From: Myxococcales bacterium
GTDB taxonomy: Bacteria; Myxococcota_A; Polyangia; Nannocystales; Nannocystaceae
DNA length: 64,000 bases
Direction: 5' to 3'
NCBI GenBank assembly: GCA_020633335.1
Contig: JACKDU010000002.1
Coordinates: 806,001-870,000 of the forward strand
Shown here piece by piece: positions 45,438 to 55,046 of the stretch. The translations under genes and the position numbers were made by a program. Numbering within the stretch: the stretch's first letter is position 1; each line of letters starts with the position of its first letter. Under the pieces are notes generated by a model. The model did not search any database. It was not told the origin of the DNA and worked only from the letters and a program-made list of their open reading frames with translations.

Positions 45438-46820
45438 CCCGCCCTCGCCGCGAGCGCGCGCGCCCTCGCCCTCGTCGCCGCGCTCGCGCCCGCGCTCGCC
45501 TGCGAGTCGGCCGGCTCCCTCCCCCTCCACGTCGTCCTGCCGGAGGGCGACGACGACCTCGACCGGGCGGACAACGCCGCCCTCGTCCTCGATCCCGGGC
45601 CGACCAAGAGCTTCGCGATCGACGGCGTCGACTTCAGCCTCGCCGTCGAATTCGAGGTCGACGCGGTCCAGCGGATCGCCACCCTCTACCTCGCCCGCGG
45701 CGACGAGCTCCTCGCCTACGGCCGCTCCGCCCCCTTCGCCTTCGCCGAGAGCACCACCGACCTCGCGCTCTTCGTCGGCCGGCCCGGCGCGCTCTCGACC
45801 TTCCCCGGGGCGGTGAGCGGCGGCGCCGACTTCGTCGCCGCCCAGGCGCTCGGCCGCGGGATCCTCGTGGTCGGCGACGACGGCGGGACCTTCCTCTTCA
45901 GCGAGCGGACCCTGACGACCGAGGCCGGCGAGGACTTCCCCGACGACCCGCCGCCGGCCGACGCGAGCGCCCTGGTCGCCGACAACGGCGCGGGCGTGAT
46001 CCGCCTGAGCTGGGCCGATCCGCTGGTCGGCTGGCGCTTCGACCCGGGGCTCGACGCCTGGAGCGACCTCGATCTCGGCGGCGAGCTCGACCTCGGCCCG
46101 CGGAGCGGCGCCGCCCACCTCGTCGACGCGAGCGCCGAATACCTCATCCTCTTCGGCGGCGGCGAGGCGAGCGACATCGTCGAGATCGCGCTGGTCGCCG
46201 ACGACCAGGGCGAGCACCTCGTCCGCCGGATCGATCCCCCGCTCGATGGCCCGCGCCGCCTGGCGAGCGCCGCCTGGGTCACCCGCGAGGGAACCGACGC
46301 GGGCGAGGGTGCGCTCCTCTTCGGCGGCGACCAGGACGATCTCCCGATCGCGCGCTTCACCGGCGATCCGAGCGCGGCCGGACCGACCCTGCGCTGGACC
46401 GGCGCCGGCTGCCAGCAGGTCGAGATCGGCACGTCCGCAGGCGCCGACGCGGAGCTCCGCGTCCTCTGCGTCGGCGGTCTCCTGGACGGGGCCGCGACCG
46501 CCGACGCCGCGCTCGTCCACATCCCCCCCGCGGGCCCGCCGACGGTCGAGGTGCTCGCCGCCTGGCTCCCCGTCGAGCTCGGCGATCCGCGCCTCTTCAG
46601 CGACGAGGGCGCCATCTACGCACAGGGCGCGGGCCGCCTCCTCCGGGTCGATCGCCAGGATCTGACCCTGAGCGAGATCCCGACCGCGGCAGATCGCGCG
46701 GCCGGGGGGCATTCCGTTAACCTGGGCACAGGTGTTACCTTCCTGCTCGGCGGCGTGACCGCTGAAGACCAGCCGGTCGACCGCTGGCAGGTGTTCACGC
46801 CGGCCCTGCCTGCTCCCTGA
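45438..46820 (+). CDS. Lipoprotein of unknown function, start codon not visible
   Basis: In this frame a clear lipoprotein signal peptide is encoded near 45438-45503 (ALAASARALALVAALAPALAC, then ESAGS). There is no ATG, GTG or TTG in frame between 45264 and 45813. The mature protein, about 440 residues, is a beta-propeller-like sequence with DLALFVGRPG, GRGILVVGDDGGTFLF, YLILFGGGEA, GALLFGGDQDDLPIARF and VTFLLGGVTAEDQPVDRW, like Kelch-type motifs. The start given is only where the signal peptide begins. A small deletion, sequencing error or unusual start is possible. Confidence 0.6.
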   Translation, partial: PALAASARALALVAALAPALACESAGSLPLHVVLPEGDDDLDRADNAALVLDPGPTKSFAIDGVDFSLAVEFEVDAVQRIATLYLARGDELLAYGRSAPFAFAESTTDLALFVGRPGALSTFPGAVSGGADFVAAQALGRGILVVGDDGGTFLFSERTLTTEAGEDFPDDPPPADASALVADNGAGVIRLSWADPLVGWRFDPGLDAWSDLDLGGELDLGPRSGAAHLVDASAEYLILFGGGEASDIVEIALVADDQGEHLVRRIDPPLDGPRRLASAAWVTREGTDAGEGALLFGGDQDDLPIARFTGDPSAAGPTLRWTGAGCQQVEIGTSAGADAELRVLCVGGLLDGAATADAALVHIPPAGPPTVEVLAAWLPVELGDPRLFSDEGAIYAQGAGRLLRVDRQDLTLSEIPTAADRAAGGHSVNLGTGVTFLLGGVTAEDQPVDRWQVFTPALPAP

Positions 46821-46891
46821 ATGAGGCGCCCCGGGCCCCGCCCGCCCCCTCTCCCGCCACAACCACGCACGCACGACCCTGGAGGCCCCTC

Positions 46892-48193
<1,302 letters not shown>

Positions 48194-48217
48194 GCCTCGT
48201 CCTCGCGCTCGTCGATC

Positions 48218-48250
48218 GACGCCCGCCCCGCGCTCCGCCGGGCGGGCGTC
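48218..48250. terminator. GC hairpin between convergent genes
   Basis: There is a perfect 11-bp inverted repeat (GACGCCCGCCC / GGGCGGGCGTC) with an 11-base loop, followed by GCCCTTTCG. It probably ends the citrate synthase transcript and perhaps that of the facing oxidoreductase gene, whose stop is 25 bases further. Confidence 0.6.
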
Positions 48251-48274
48251 GCCCTTTCGAAGCGCCGAAGGGCG

Positions 48275-49309
48275 CTAGGCGCCCGGCAGCAGGATCAGCT
48301 TGCCGACCGTCTGCCCCGACTCGAGCGCCCGCTGGGCCTCGGCGACCGCCCGCAGCGGGTAGGTCGTCACCGCCGGCGAGCGCAGCTCCCCGCCCTCGAT
48401 CCAGCCGAGGATCCGGCCCATCGACGCCGCGAGGATGTCCTGGCGATCGAAGAGGTAGGAGAGGTTGAAGCCCATCACCGAGCGGTTCTTCTGGGTCAGC
48501 TCGAGGGGCGAGAAGCGCGGGGTGCGGAGGTAGTCCCAGGCGAGGCGCAGCCAATTCGGGCGGCCGCTGTGGGGGAGCATCGAGTGGAAGCCGTAGACCA
48601 CGAGCTTGCCGGTCGGCGCGAGGTGCTCGTAGCTCTGGCCGAGGGTCGAGACCCCGTTGGCGTCGCAGACCACGTCGTAGCCCCGCGGCGAGAGGCGCTC
48701 GGCGGCCGCCCAGAGCGGCTCGCGCGACTTGTCGATCACCGCGTCGGCCCCGAGCGCGCGCGCGGCCTCGACCTTGTGCGAGGCCCCGACCACGCCGATC
48801 ACCCGGGCGCCGGCGATCTTGGCGAGCTGGATCAGCGCCGAGCCGACCCCGCCGGCCGCCGAGTGGATCAGCACCGTCGCCCCCGGGCGCGGGTGGGCGA
48901 GCTCGAAGAGCCCGTAGTAGGCGGTCAGGGCGATCACCGGGATCCCGGCCGCCCGCGGGAGATCGAGCGCCTCGGGGATCGGGAAGACCTGGCCCGCGGG
49001 GACCACGAGCGACGACGCGTAGGCGCCGAAGCGGGTCAGGCCGATCACCCGCGCGCCGAGGAGCGCGGGGTCGACCCCCTCGCCCACCGCGTCGACCTCA
49101 CCGCTGACCTCAAAGCCAGGTGTGATCGGCCAGCCGACGTACTCGCGGGCGGAGGCGTAGAGCCCCATCCGGACGATGCAGTCGGCGTAGTTGACCCCGA
49201 TCGCCGCGACCTTGATCCGCAGCTCGCCGGCGCCGGGCTCGGGGTCGGGGTGCTCCTCGAGGCGCAGGCGATCGTGGGCGCCGGGGCGGTGGATGACGAC
49301 CTTCTCCAT
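48275..49309 (-). CDS. Zinc-free MDR quinone oxidoreductase (VAT-1-like)
   Basis: This 344-residue medium-chain dehydrogenase/reductase has the GroES-like opening (RLEEHPDPEPGAGELRIKVAAIGVNYADCIVRMGLY) and a Rossmann NADPH site (IHSAAGGVGSALIQLAKIAGARVIGV). Catalytic zinc ligands are absent. The C-terminal region (YGFHSMLP, QKNRSVMGFNLSYLF, LKAVAEA-like) is near VAT-1/quinone oxidoreductase type. It may reduce enones or quinones with NADPH. The gene is monocistronic, convergent with citrate synthase. Confidence 0.9.
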   Translation of the reverse strand: MEKVVIHRPGAHDRLRLEEHPDPEPGAGELRIKVAAIGVNYADCIVRMGLYASAREYVGWPITPGFEVSGEVDAVGEGVDPALLGARVIGLTRFGAYASSLVVPAGQVFPIPEALDLPRAAGIPVIALTAYYGLFELAHPRPGATVLIHSAAGGVGSALIQLAKIAGARVIGVVGASHKVEAARALGADAVIDKSREPLWAAAERLSPRGYDVVCDANGVSTLGQSYEHLAPTGKLVVYGFHSMLPHSGRPNWLRLAWDYLRTPRFSPLELTQKNRSVMGFNLSYLFDRQDILAASMGRILGWIEGGELRSPAVTTYPLRAVAEAQRALESGQTVGKLILLPGA

Positions 49310-49360
49310 CGCCGGGAAGCTAGCCCGGGAGCCCGCCCGGCGGGCACATTTTCGCCCTCG

Positions 49361-49717
49361 CTAGAAGATCGTCCCGCCGCGGACGATCAGCCGGGCGAGG
49401 AGATCGAAGCCCGTGAGGAGGAGGGTCCCGAGGACCAGCGCCCCGAGGCTGCGGACCTCGAAGCGCTCGAGGAGCTTGTCGGTGATCCAGAGGAGGAAGG
49501 CGTTGATCACCAGGATGAAGGCCCCGAGCGAGAGGATCACCATCGGCAGCGAGACCACCACCAGGACCTTCTGAAGGAGCGCCTTGATCAGGCCGTAGAC
49601 CAGGGCGACGACCAGCGCCGAGCGGAAGCCGCCGCGGATCTCGAAGCCCGGGATCAGGCGGGCGACCGCGAGGAAGGCGAGCGCGCCGAGGAGGAGCGAG
49701 ACGGCGTAGGCGACCAT
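49361..49717 (-). CDS. Phage holin 4_2 family membrane protein
   Basis: This 118-residue protein has four predicted membrane helices. The family segment is GFEIRGGFRSALVVALVYGLIKALLQKVLVVVSLPMVILSLGAFILVINAFLLWITD. Although named for a phage holin, this PF04020 family is widespread on bacterial chromosomes and no phage genes lie nearby, so a lysis role is unlikely. Confidence 0.85.
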   Translation of the reverse strand: MVAYAVSLLLGALAFLAVARLIPGFEIRGGFRSALVVALVYGLIKALLQKVLVVVSLPMVILSLGAFILVINAFLLWITDKLLERFEVRSLGALVLGTLLLTGFDLLARLIVRGGTIF

Positions 49718-49822
49718 CCGCCGAGGATAGCCCAGATCATCAGGTTCGCCCGCGCGCCCGCGCGCGGCCCTGCGGCAAGGATTGCCGAGATCCCGCGACC
49801 GCGCCTAGCCTATGGGTCGCCC

Positions 49823-50230
49823 ATGCCCCGCCTCCGCCTCGCCTCGCCGCTCCTCGGGCTCCTCGCCCTCGCCCTCACCCTCGACCTCGCCGCCTGCCGC
49901 AAGAGCGAGAGCACGCCGCCGAGCGGCGGTGACGCGGCCGCGGGCGAGACCGATCCCTTCGCCGGCCGCGAGGTCGTCGACAACCCGTCGGCGAAGCCCG
50001 GCGACGTCACGGTCTGCCCCTACAGCGGCCGCAAGTTCGAGGTGAAGGCCGACTCGCCCAAGATCGAGCACGGCGGCGTCACCTACGTCCTCTGCTCCGA
50101 GAAGGCCCGCGACGAGGTCGCCAAGGATCCCGAGCGCTACCTCGGGGGCGGCGGCGCGCAGGCCGACGCGGCCGACGCGGGCAGCAGCGACGCCGACGCG
50201 AGCGACGACGAGCCCGACCAGGGCGAGTGA
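49823..50230 (+). CDS. Small lipoprotein with YHS-like metal domain
   Basis: This is a 135-residue lipoprotein starting at the ATG at 49823 (lipobox LTLDLAAC). A short linker is followed by a YHS-like domain: CPYSGRKFEVKADSPKIEHGGVTYVLCSEKARDEVAKDPERYL. The two Cys (CPYS, LCSE) fit a metal-binding treble-clef. The C-terminus is an Asp/Ala/Ser tail. It may bind copper, zinc or haem metal at the cell surface; role unknown. It is divergent from the holin-like gene. Confidence 0.75.
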   Translation: MPRLRLASPLLGLLALALTLDLAACRKSESTPPSGGDAAAGETDPFAGREVVDNPSAKPGDVTVCPYSGRKFEVKADSPKIEHGGVTYVLCSEKARDEVAKDPERYLGGGGAQADAADAGSSDADASDDEPDQGE

Positions 50231-50331
50231 TCGCGACGGCGCCAGGCGGCCAGCCGGCCCTGCGCTCGCGCTCCGCTCAGCGCCCGCCGCCGTGACGCGG
50301 ACGTCGGCTTGCGGCATCGTGATCGCCGCCG

Positions 50332-51891
50332 ATGTCCGCACGCCGCCACGCTCTCGCCCTCCCCCTGCCCATCCTCATCGCGGCCTCGCTGGCCGCCTGC
50401 GCGGGCGCAGACGACGGGGGGAGCGCGACCGAGGCGAGCAGCGGCGGGACCACCGGCGCGAGCACGACCGGCACCTCCGCCGCGACCAGCGACGCGAGCA
50501 CCAGCGACGGCGGCGCGACGACGACGACGACGAGCGCGGGCACCTCGACCAGCGCGGGCACCTCGACCACCGCGGGCTCGATCACCGGCGCGGTCGAGAC
50601 CACCGGCGGCGCCGACGAGTGCGGCGGCGTCTCGACCTTCGAGGACGGCATGTCGCCGACGACGATCCTCCACGTCGCCCCGGGCGGCGCCGACGGGCCC
50701 GATTGCGGCGCCGAGCAGAGCCCCTGCGCGACGATCGAGGGCGCCGCGAGCAAGGCGACCCCGGGGACCGCGATCCGCCTCCACGCCGGCACCCACGCCG
50801 CCGATCAGTACGTCGCCGATCTCGCCGGCAGCGCCGACGCGCCGATTTGGATCGGCGGCGCCCCGGGCGAGGCGCGACCGGTCATCAACGGCGGCACCGA
50901 GGCCCTCCACCTCAGCCGCCCGCGCTACGTGATCGTCCACGACCTCGAGGCCCAGGGGGCGGTCGGCAACGGGATCAACATCGACGACGGCGGCGACTAC
51001 GGCGACCCCGAGGCCGCCCGCTTCGTCATCCTCCGCGATCTCCACGTCCACCAGATCGGCCAGGGCGGCAACCAGGACTGCCTCAAGCTCTCGGGGCTCA
51101 ACGACTACGTGATCCGCGGGGTCGAGCTCGACCACTGCGGCGACGGCGGCTCGGCGATCGATCACGTCGGCTGCCACCGCGGCCTCATCGTCGACTCTCA
51201 CTTCCACGACAACGGCGGCAACGCGGTCCAGTGCAAGGGCGGGAGCGAGGACATCGAGATCCGCGGCAACCAGATCGTCGACTCCGGCGAGCGGGCGATC
51301 AACATGGGCGGCTCGACCGGCTTCGAGTTCTTCCGCCCGCCCCTCTCGATGAACGCGCCGAACTTCGAGGCCCGCGACATCCGGGTGATCGCCAACACGA
51401 TCGTCGGCTCCGACGCCGCCCTCGCCTTCGTCGGCTGCGTCGAGTGCCTCGCGCTCAACAACACGATCTACACCCCCCACAACTGGATCTTCCGGATCCT
51501 CCAGGAGACCACCTCGACCCCGGACTACGAGTTCCTGCCGGCGAGCGGCGGCGCCTTCATCAACAACCTCGTGGTCTTCGAGCGCGGCGACCTCTCGACC
51601 TACGTCAACATCGGCTCCGGGACCGCGCCCGAGACCTTCACCTTCACGACCAACCTCTGGTACGCGAGCGACGACCCCGGGCAATCGAGCCCGGCCGGCG
51701 ATCTGCCGGCGCCCGAGAGCGGCGCGATCGAGGGTCAGGATCCGCTCCTCGTCGGCCCCCCCGGCGACCTCCACATCGCGCCCCAAAGCCCGGCGATCGC
51801 CGCGGGGACCGCTCACCCGGCGCTCAGCGGCGACGCCGAGGGCGCCTGCTACGGCGATCCCCCGAACATCGGCGCCTTCGCGGCCCCCTAG
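50332..51891 (+). CDS. Stalked lipoprotein with parallel beta-helix domain
   Basis: This is a 519-residue lipoprotein (lipobox IAASLAAC). A Ser/Thr/Gly/Ala stalk runs to about residue 95. A DUF1565-like opening (TILHVAPGGADGPDCGAEQSPCATIEGAASKATPGTAIRLHAGTHAADQYVADLAGS) leads to a right-handed beta-helix with many PbH1-like rungs (VIVHDLEAQGAVGNGINID, VIRGVELDHCGDGGSAI, LIVDSHFHDNGGNAVQCKGG, IEIRGNQIVDSGERAINMGG). Carbohydrate-binding or polysaccharide-lyase activity is common in this fold, but no catalytic set is recognisable here. Confidence 0.85.
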   Translation: MSARRHALALPLPILIAASLAACAGADDGGSATEASSGGTTGASTTGTSAATSDASTSDGGATTTTTSAGTSTSAGTSTTAGSITGAVETTGGADECGGVSTFEDGMSPTTILHVAPGGADGPDCGAEQSPCATIEGAASKATPGTAIRLHAGTHAADQYVADLAGSADAPIWIGGAPGEARPVINGGTEALHLSRPRYVIVHDLEAQGAVGNGINIDDGGDYGDPEAARFVILRDLHVHQIGQGGNQDCLKLSGLNDYVIRGVELDHCGDGGSAIDHVGCHRGLIVDSHFHDNGGNAVQCKGGSEDIEIRGNQIVDSGERAINMGGSTGFEFFRPPLSMNAPNFEARDIRVIANTIVGSDAALAFVGCVECLALNNTIYTPHNWIFRILQETTSTPDYEFLPASGGAFINNLVVFERGDLSTYVNIGSGTAPETFTFTTNLWYASDDPGQSSPAGDLPAPESGAIEGQDPLLVGPPGDLHIAPQSPAIAAGTAHPALSGDAEGACYGDPPNIGAFAAP

Positions 51892-51956
51892 CGCCGCGAC
51901 CGCGGCCGCGCGCCCCCGCCCGCGTCCGCTGACCCACGCCCCCTCGAGCCGCCCGG

Positions 51957-51965
51957 TGCTACCCT
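51957..51965 (+). promoter_or_regulatory. Possible extended -10 promoter element
   Basis: TG-C-TACCCT lies 16 bases before the ATG of the M3 peptidase gene. It is one of several TGnTAnnnT elements at similar spacing. Confidence 0.35.
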
Positions 51966-51981
51966 CGCGGCCGAGGGAACC

Positions 51982-54033
51982 ATGGACGCAGCCAACCCGC
52001 TCCTGACGATCGACACCACGATCCCCTTCGACTCGATCCGCGCCGAGCACGTCGAGCCGGCGATGGCCTCGCTGATCGCCGACGCCCGCGCGGCGATCCG
52101 GGCGATCGCCGACGACGCCGCCCCGCGGACCTACGCGAGCACGCTCCAGGCCCTCGAGGACGCGACCGAGCCGGTCGAGGTCGCGATCACGATCATCGGC
52201 CACCTCGAGTCGGTGGCGACCACCCCCGAGCTCCGCGCGGCCTACAACGCGGTCCAGCCCGAGGTCGCCCGCTTCTTCTCGTCGATCCCGCTCGACGACG
52301 GGCTCTGGCGGGCGCTCAAGGCCTTCGCCGAGACCGACGAGGCCCGCGGGCTCACCGGCGCCCGCGCCCGCCTCCTGGGGAAGACCCTCGACGACTTCCG
52401 CCGCCACGGCGCCGACCTCGATCCTGACGGAAAGACCAGGCTCGCGGCCCTCGACGTCGAGCTCGCCGAGCTGACCACCCGCTTCGCCGAGAACGTCCTC
52501 GACGCGACCAACGCCTGGGAGCTGGTGATCACCGACGAGGCCCGCCTCGCCGGCCTCCCGCCCTCGGCGAGGATGGCCGCCCGCGAGGCCGCGGCCGCCC
52601 GCAAGATCGAGGGCTGGCGCTTCACCCTCCAGGCGCCGAGCGTGATCCCGCTCCTCACCTACCTCGACGATCGAGCGATCCGCGAGCAGGTCTACCGCGC
52701 CTACAACCGCCGCGGCGCCGACGCGCCCCACGACAACGCGCCGGTGATCGCCCGGATCCTCGAGCTCCGCCGCGAGAAGGCCGCGCTCCTCGGCTACGCG
52801 ACCTTCGCCGACCTCGTCCTCCACGATCGGATGGCCCACTCGGGCGCCCGCGCGCGCGCCTTCGTCGACGATCTCCGCGCCCGCATCGAGCCCGCCTTCC
52901 ACGCCGAGAACGCCGAGCTCGCGGCCTTCGTCCGCGGCCTCCCGGACGCGCCGGCCGAGCTCGCCCCCTGGGACATCGGCTACTACGCCGAGAAGGAGCG
53001 GCGCGCCCGCTACGACTTCGACGAGGAGGCGCTCCGCCCCTACTTCGCGGCCGACAAGGTCCTCGCCGGGATCTTCGAGATCGTCCAGCGCCTCTACGGG
53101 GTCCGCGTGGTCGCCCAGCCGAGCCTCCCCGCCTGGCACGAAGACGTCGCCACCTACGCGCTCCACAACGCCGACGGCCACCTCATCGGCCTCTTCTACG
53201 CCGACCTCTACCCCCGCGAGAGCAAGCGCGGCGGCGCCTGGATGAACGCCCTCCACACCGGCCGCACCCGCGCCGACGGCACCTGGCAGCCCCACGTCGG
53301 CCTGATCTGCGCCAACGTCACGCCCCCCGCCGGCGGCGCCCCGGCGCTCCTCACCCACCGCGAGGTCGAGACCCTCTTCCACGAGATGGGCCACCTCATG
53401 CACCACCTCCTCTCCGAGGTTGAGGTCCGCTCGCTCGCCGGCACCAACGTCGCCTGGGACTTCGTCGAGCTCCCCTCGCAGATCATGGAGAACTGGTGCT
53501 GGGAGCGCGACGCGCTCGACCTCTTCGCCCACCACTACGAGAGCGGCGAGCGGATCCCCGAGGCGCTCTTCGAGCGGATGATCCGCGCCCGCAACTACCG
53601 GAGCGCCAACGCGGCGATCCGCCAGCTCTCCTTCGGCATCGTCGACCTCGCGCTCCACGTCGACTACGACCCCGAGCGCGACGGCCCCCCGCTCGCCCGC
53701 GCCCGCGCGCTGATGGCCGAGCTCGCGCCGGCGCCGCTCCCCGAGGGCTACGCGATGCTCGCCGGCTTCACCCACCTCTTCGCCTCGCCGGTCGGCTACG
53801 CCGCGGCCTACTACTCCTACAAGTGGGCCGAGGTCCTCGACGCCGACGCCTTCACCCGCTTCCGCGACGGCGGGATCCTCAGCCCCGAGGTCGGCGGTGA
53901 GTTCCGCCGGACGATCCTCGCCCGCGGCGACAGCGAGGATCCGCTCGCGCTCTTCGTCGCCTTCATGGGCCGCGAGCCCGACCCCGAGGCGCTCCTCCGG
54001 CGCTCGGGGCTCGGCGGCGACGCGGCGGCCTGA
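51982..54033 (+). CDS. M3 family oligopeptidase (thimet/OpdA-like)
   Basis: This 683-residue zinc oligopeptidase cuts short peptides in the cytoplasm. The active site is HEMGH at residues 467-471 (LFHEMGHLMHHLLSEVE), with a third ligand Glu in the downstream VEL..MENWCWE region (VELPSQIMENWCWE). The C-terminal PSPVGYAAAYYSYKWAE-like segment (here ASPVGYAAAYYSYKWAE) is typical. No signal peptide. The second gene (C26 peptidase) starts 11 bases after the stop codon, so the pair probably forms an operon for peptide turnover. Confidence 0.94.
   Translation: MDAANPLLTIDTTIPFDSIRAEHVEPAMASLIADARAAIRAIADDAAPRTYASTLQALEDATEPVEVAITIIGHLESVATTPELRAAYNAVQPEVARFFSSIPLDDGLWRALKAFAETDEARGLTGARARLLGKTLDDFRRHGADLDPDGKTRLAALDVELAELTTRFAENVLDATNAWELVITDEARLAGLPPSARMAAREAAAARKIEGWRFTLQAPSVIPLLTYLDDRAIREQVYRAYNRRGADAPHDNAPVIARILELRREKAALLGYATFADLVLHDRMAHSGARARAFVDDLRARIEPAFHAENAELAAFVRGLPDAPAELAPWDIGYYAEKERRARYDFDEEALRPYFAADKVLAGIFEIVQRLYGVRVVAQPSLPAWHEDVATYALHNADGHLIGLFYADLYPRESKRGGAWMNALHTGRTRADGTWQPHVGLICANVTPPAGGAPALLTHREVETLFHEMGHLMHHLLSEVEVRSLAGTNVAWDFVELPSQIMENWCWERDALDLFAHHYESGERIPEALFERMIRARNYRSANAAIRQLSFGIVDLALHVDYDPERDGPPLARARALMAELAPAPLPEGYAMLAGFTHLFASPVGYAAAYYSYKWAEVLDADAFTRFRDGGILSPEVGGEFRRTILARGDSEDPLALFVAFMGREPDPEALLRRSGLGGDAAA
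52423..52440. repeat. Degenerate palindrome copy (inside the M3 peptidase gene)
   Basis: CCTGACG-GAAA-GACCAGG. The outer CCTG/CAGG match the consensus and the inner bases do not pair. The codons CCT, GGA and AGG are unusual in this gene. It is a weak copy. Confidence 0.4.
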
Positions 54034-54044
54034 GGAGCGCGACG

Positions 54045-54818
54045 ATGCCGGCGCGCCTCCGGGTCGGGATCTCCTGCTCGATCTTCCACGCCGATCCCGA
54101 GCGCGAGGTCTTCCGCGGCAAGACCCTCCACTACGGCGAGGAGGAGTTCTGCGCGATGGTCGCGGGCGCCGGCGGCCTCCCCTACATCATCCCTGACCTC
54201 AAGGACAGGTCGACCCTGGCCGCCTTCGTCGCCGACCTCGACGCGCTGATCCTCAGCGGCGGCGCCGACGTCTCGCCGCGGGCCTACGGCGAGGCGCCCC
54301 TGCGCCCGGAGTGGGCCGGCGACCCGATCCGCGACGCCTACGAGCGGGCGCTCCTGGACGCCGCCTTCGCCCACCAGCGGCCGATCCTCGCGGTCTGCCG
54401 GGGGATCCAGCTCCTCAACGTCGCCCTCGGCGGCGCCCTCTACCAGGACCTCCCGAGCCAGCGCCCCGGGCCGATCGCCCACCGCGACAACCACCGCTAC
54501 GACGACCACGATCACCCGGTGACGATCGCCGAGGGCTCGTGGCTCGCGGGCGTCTACGGGCCCGGCGAGCACACGGTGAACTCGGTCCACCACCAGGGGA
54601 TCCGGGTCCTCGCCGAGGGCCTGCGGGCGAGCGCCTGGGCGAGCGACGGCCTCATCGAGGGGGTCGAGGCCGCCGACCCCGCGCGCCTCTGGGTCGGCGT
54701 CCAGTGGCACCCCGAGTGGCTGGGGGCCGAGCACCCGCGGAGCGCGGCGCGGACCCGCGGCGATCGCCTCTTCGCCGCCTTCCTCGAGGGTGTTCGAGCG
54801 CGCGGGCGCGGGCGCTGA
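54045..54818 (+). CDS. Class I glutamine amidotransferase-like peptidase C26
   Basis: This 257-residue protein is a gamma-glutamyl-gamma-aminobutyrate hydrolase (PuuD-like) family member. The nucleophile is Cys118 (AVCRGIQLLNVALGG) and the catalytic His222 lies in VQWHPEW. LSGGADVSPRAYGE and VNSVHHQGIRVLAEGL are typical. It probably cuts gamma-glutamyl bonds, possibly in polyamine or peptide turnover. GAGGAG precedes the ATG, just after the M3 peptidase stop. A dispersed palindrome (codons CCT and AGG) lies in the early part. Confidence 0.92.
   Translation: MPARLRVGISCSIFHADPEREVFRGKTLHYGEEEFCAMVAGAGGLPYIIPDLKDRSTLAAFVADLDALILSGGADVSPRAYGEAPLRPEWAGDPIRDAYERALLDAAFAHQRPILAVCRGIQLLNVALGGALYQDLPSQRPGPIAHRDNHRYDDHDHPVTIAEGSWLAGVYGPGEHTVNSVHHQGIRVLAEGLRASAWASDGLIEGVEAADPARLWVGVQWHPEWLGAEHPRSAARTRGDRLFAAFLEGVRARGRGR
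54192..54209. repeat. Dispersed palindrome copy (inside the C26 peptidase gene)
   Basis: CCTGACC-TCAA-GGACAGG. It encodes PDLKDR with the codons CCT and AGG, uncommon for the gene. Both arms match the consensus. Confidence 0.6.
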
Positions 54819-55009
54819 GCCGGCCGGCGAGCCCGCATCGCGACCAGCGCCGAAGCGCGCCGATCAGGCCGGCCGCGCGCCCTCGCCCCCGGCGCGCGCA
54901 GCCGACCGGCCGAGGGCCGACGCCCCGGGCCCCGGGCCCTCACCTGGAGATGACCAAAGAGACACCTCGGCGGCCGACCGCCGAGCGCCCGCGTCGGCGC
55001 GGGGCGCCG

Positions 55010-55018
55010 TGCTATCGT
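55010..55018 (+). promoter_or_regulatory. Possible extended -10 promoter element
   Basis: TG-C-TATCGT lies 28 bases before the ATG at 55047 of the FG-GAP lipoprotein. The same kind of element is found before the M23 and M3 genes. Confidence 0.35.
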
Positions 55019-55046
55019 GCGCCCGCTAGGTTGGATGACATTGGAC

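Noticed and set aside
45401..46720. Continuation of the DUF167 frame as a fusion protein
   Set aside because: The extension is Arg/Pro-rich shadow sequence, and the alternate frame there has a proper signal peptide and propeller-like repeats.
49361..49717. Phage holin as evidence for a prophage
   Set aside because: This holin 4_2 family is common on bacterial chromosomes, and no other phage gene (lysin, capsid, terminase) is near.
50137..53775. A 1212-residue open frame on the minus strand opposite the beta-helix and M3 peptidase genes
   Set aside because: Composition is Asp/Glu/Arg/Gly/Val without hydrophobic order, and it mirrors the third codon positions of two solid plus-strand genes. 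Long antisense frames are expected at this GC content.
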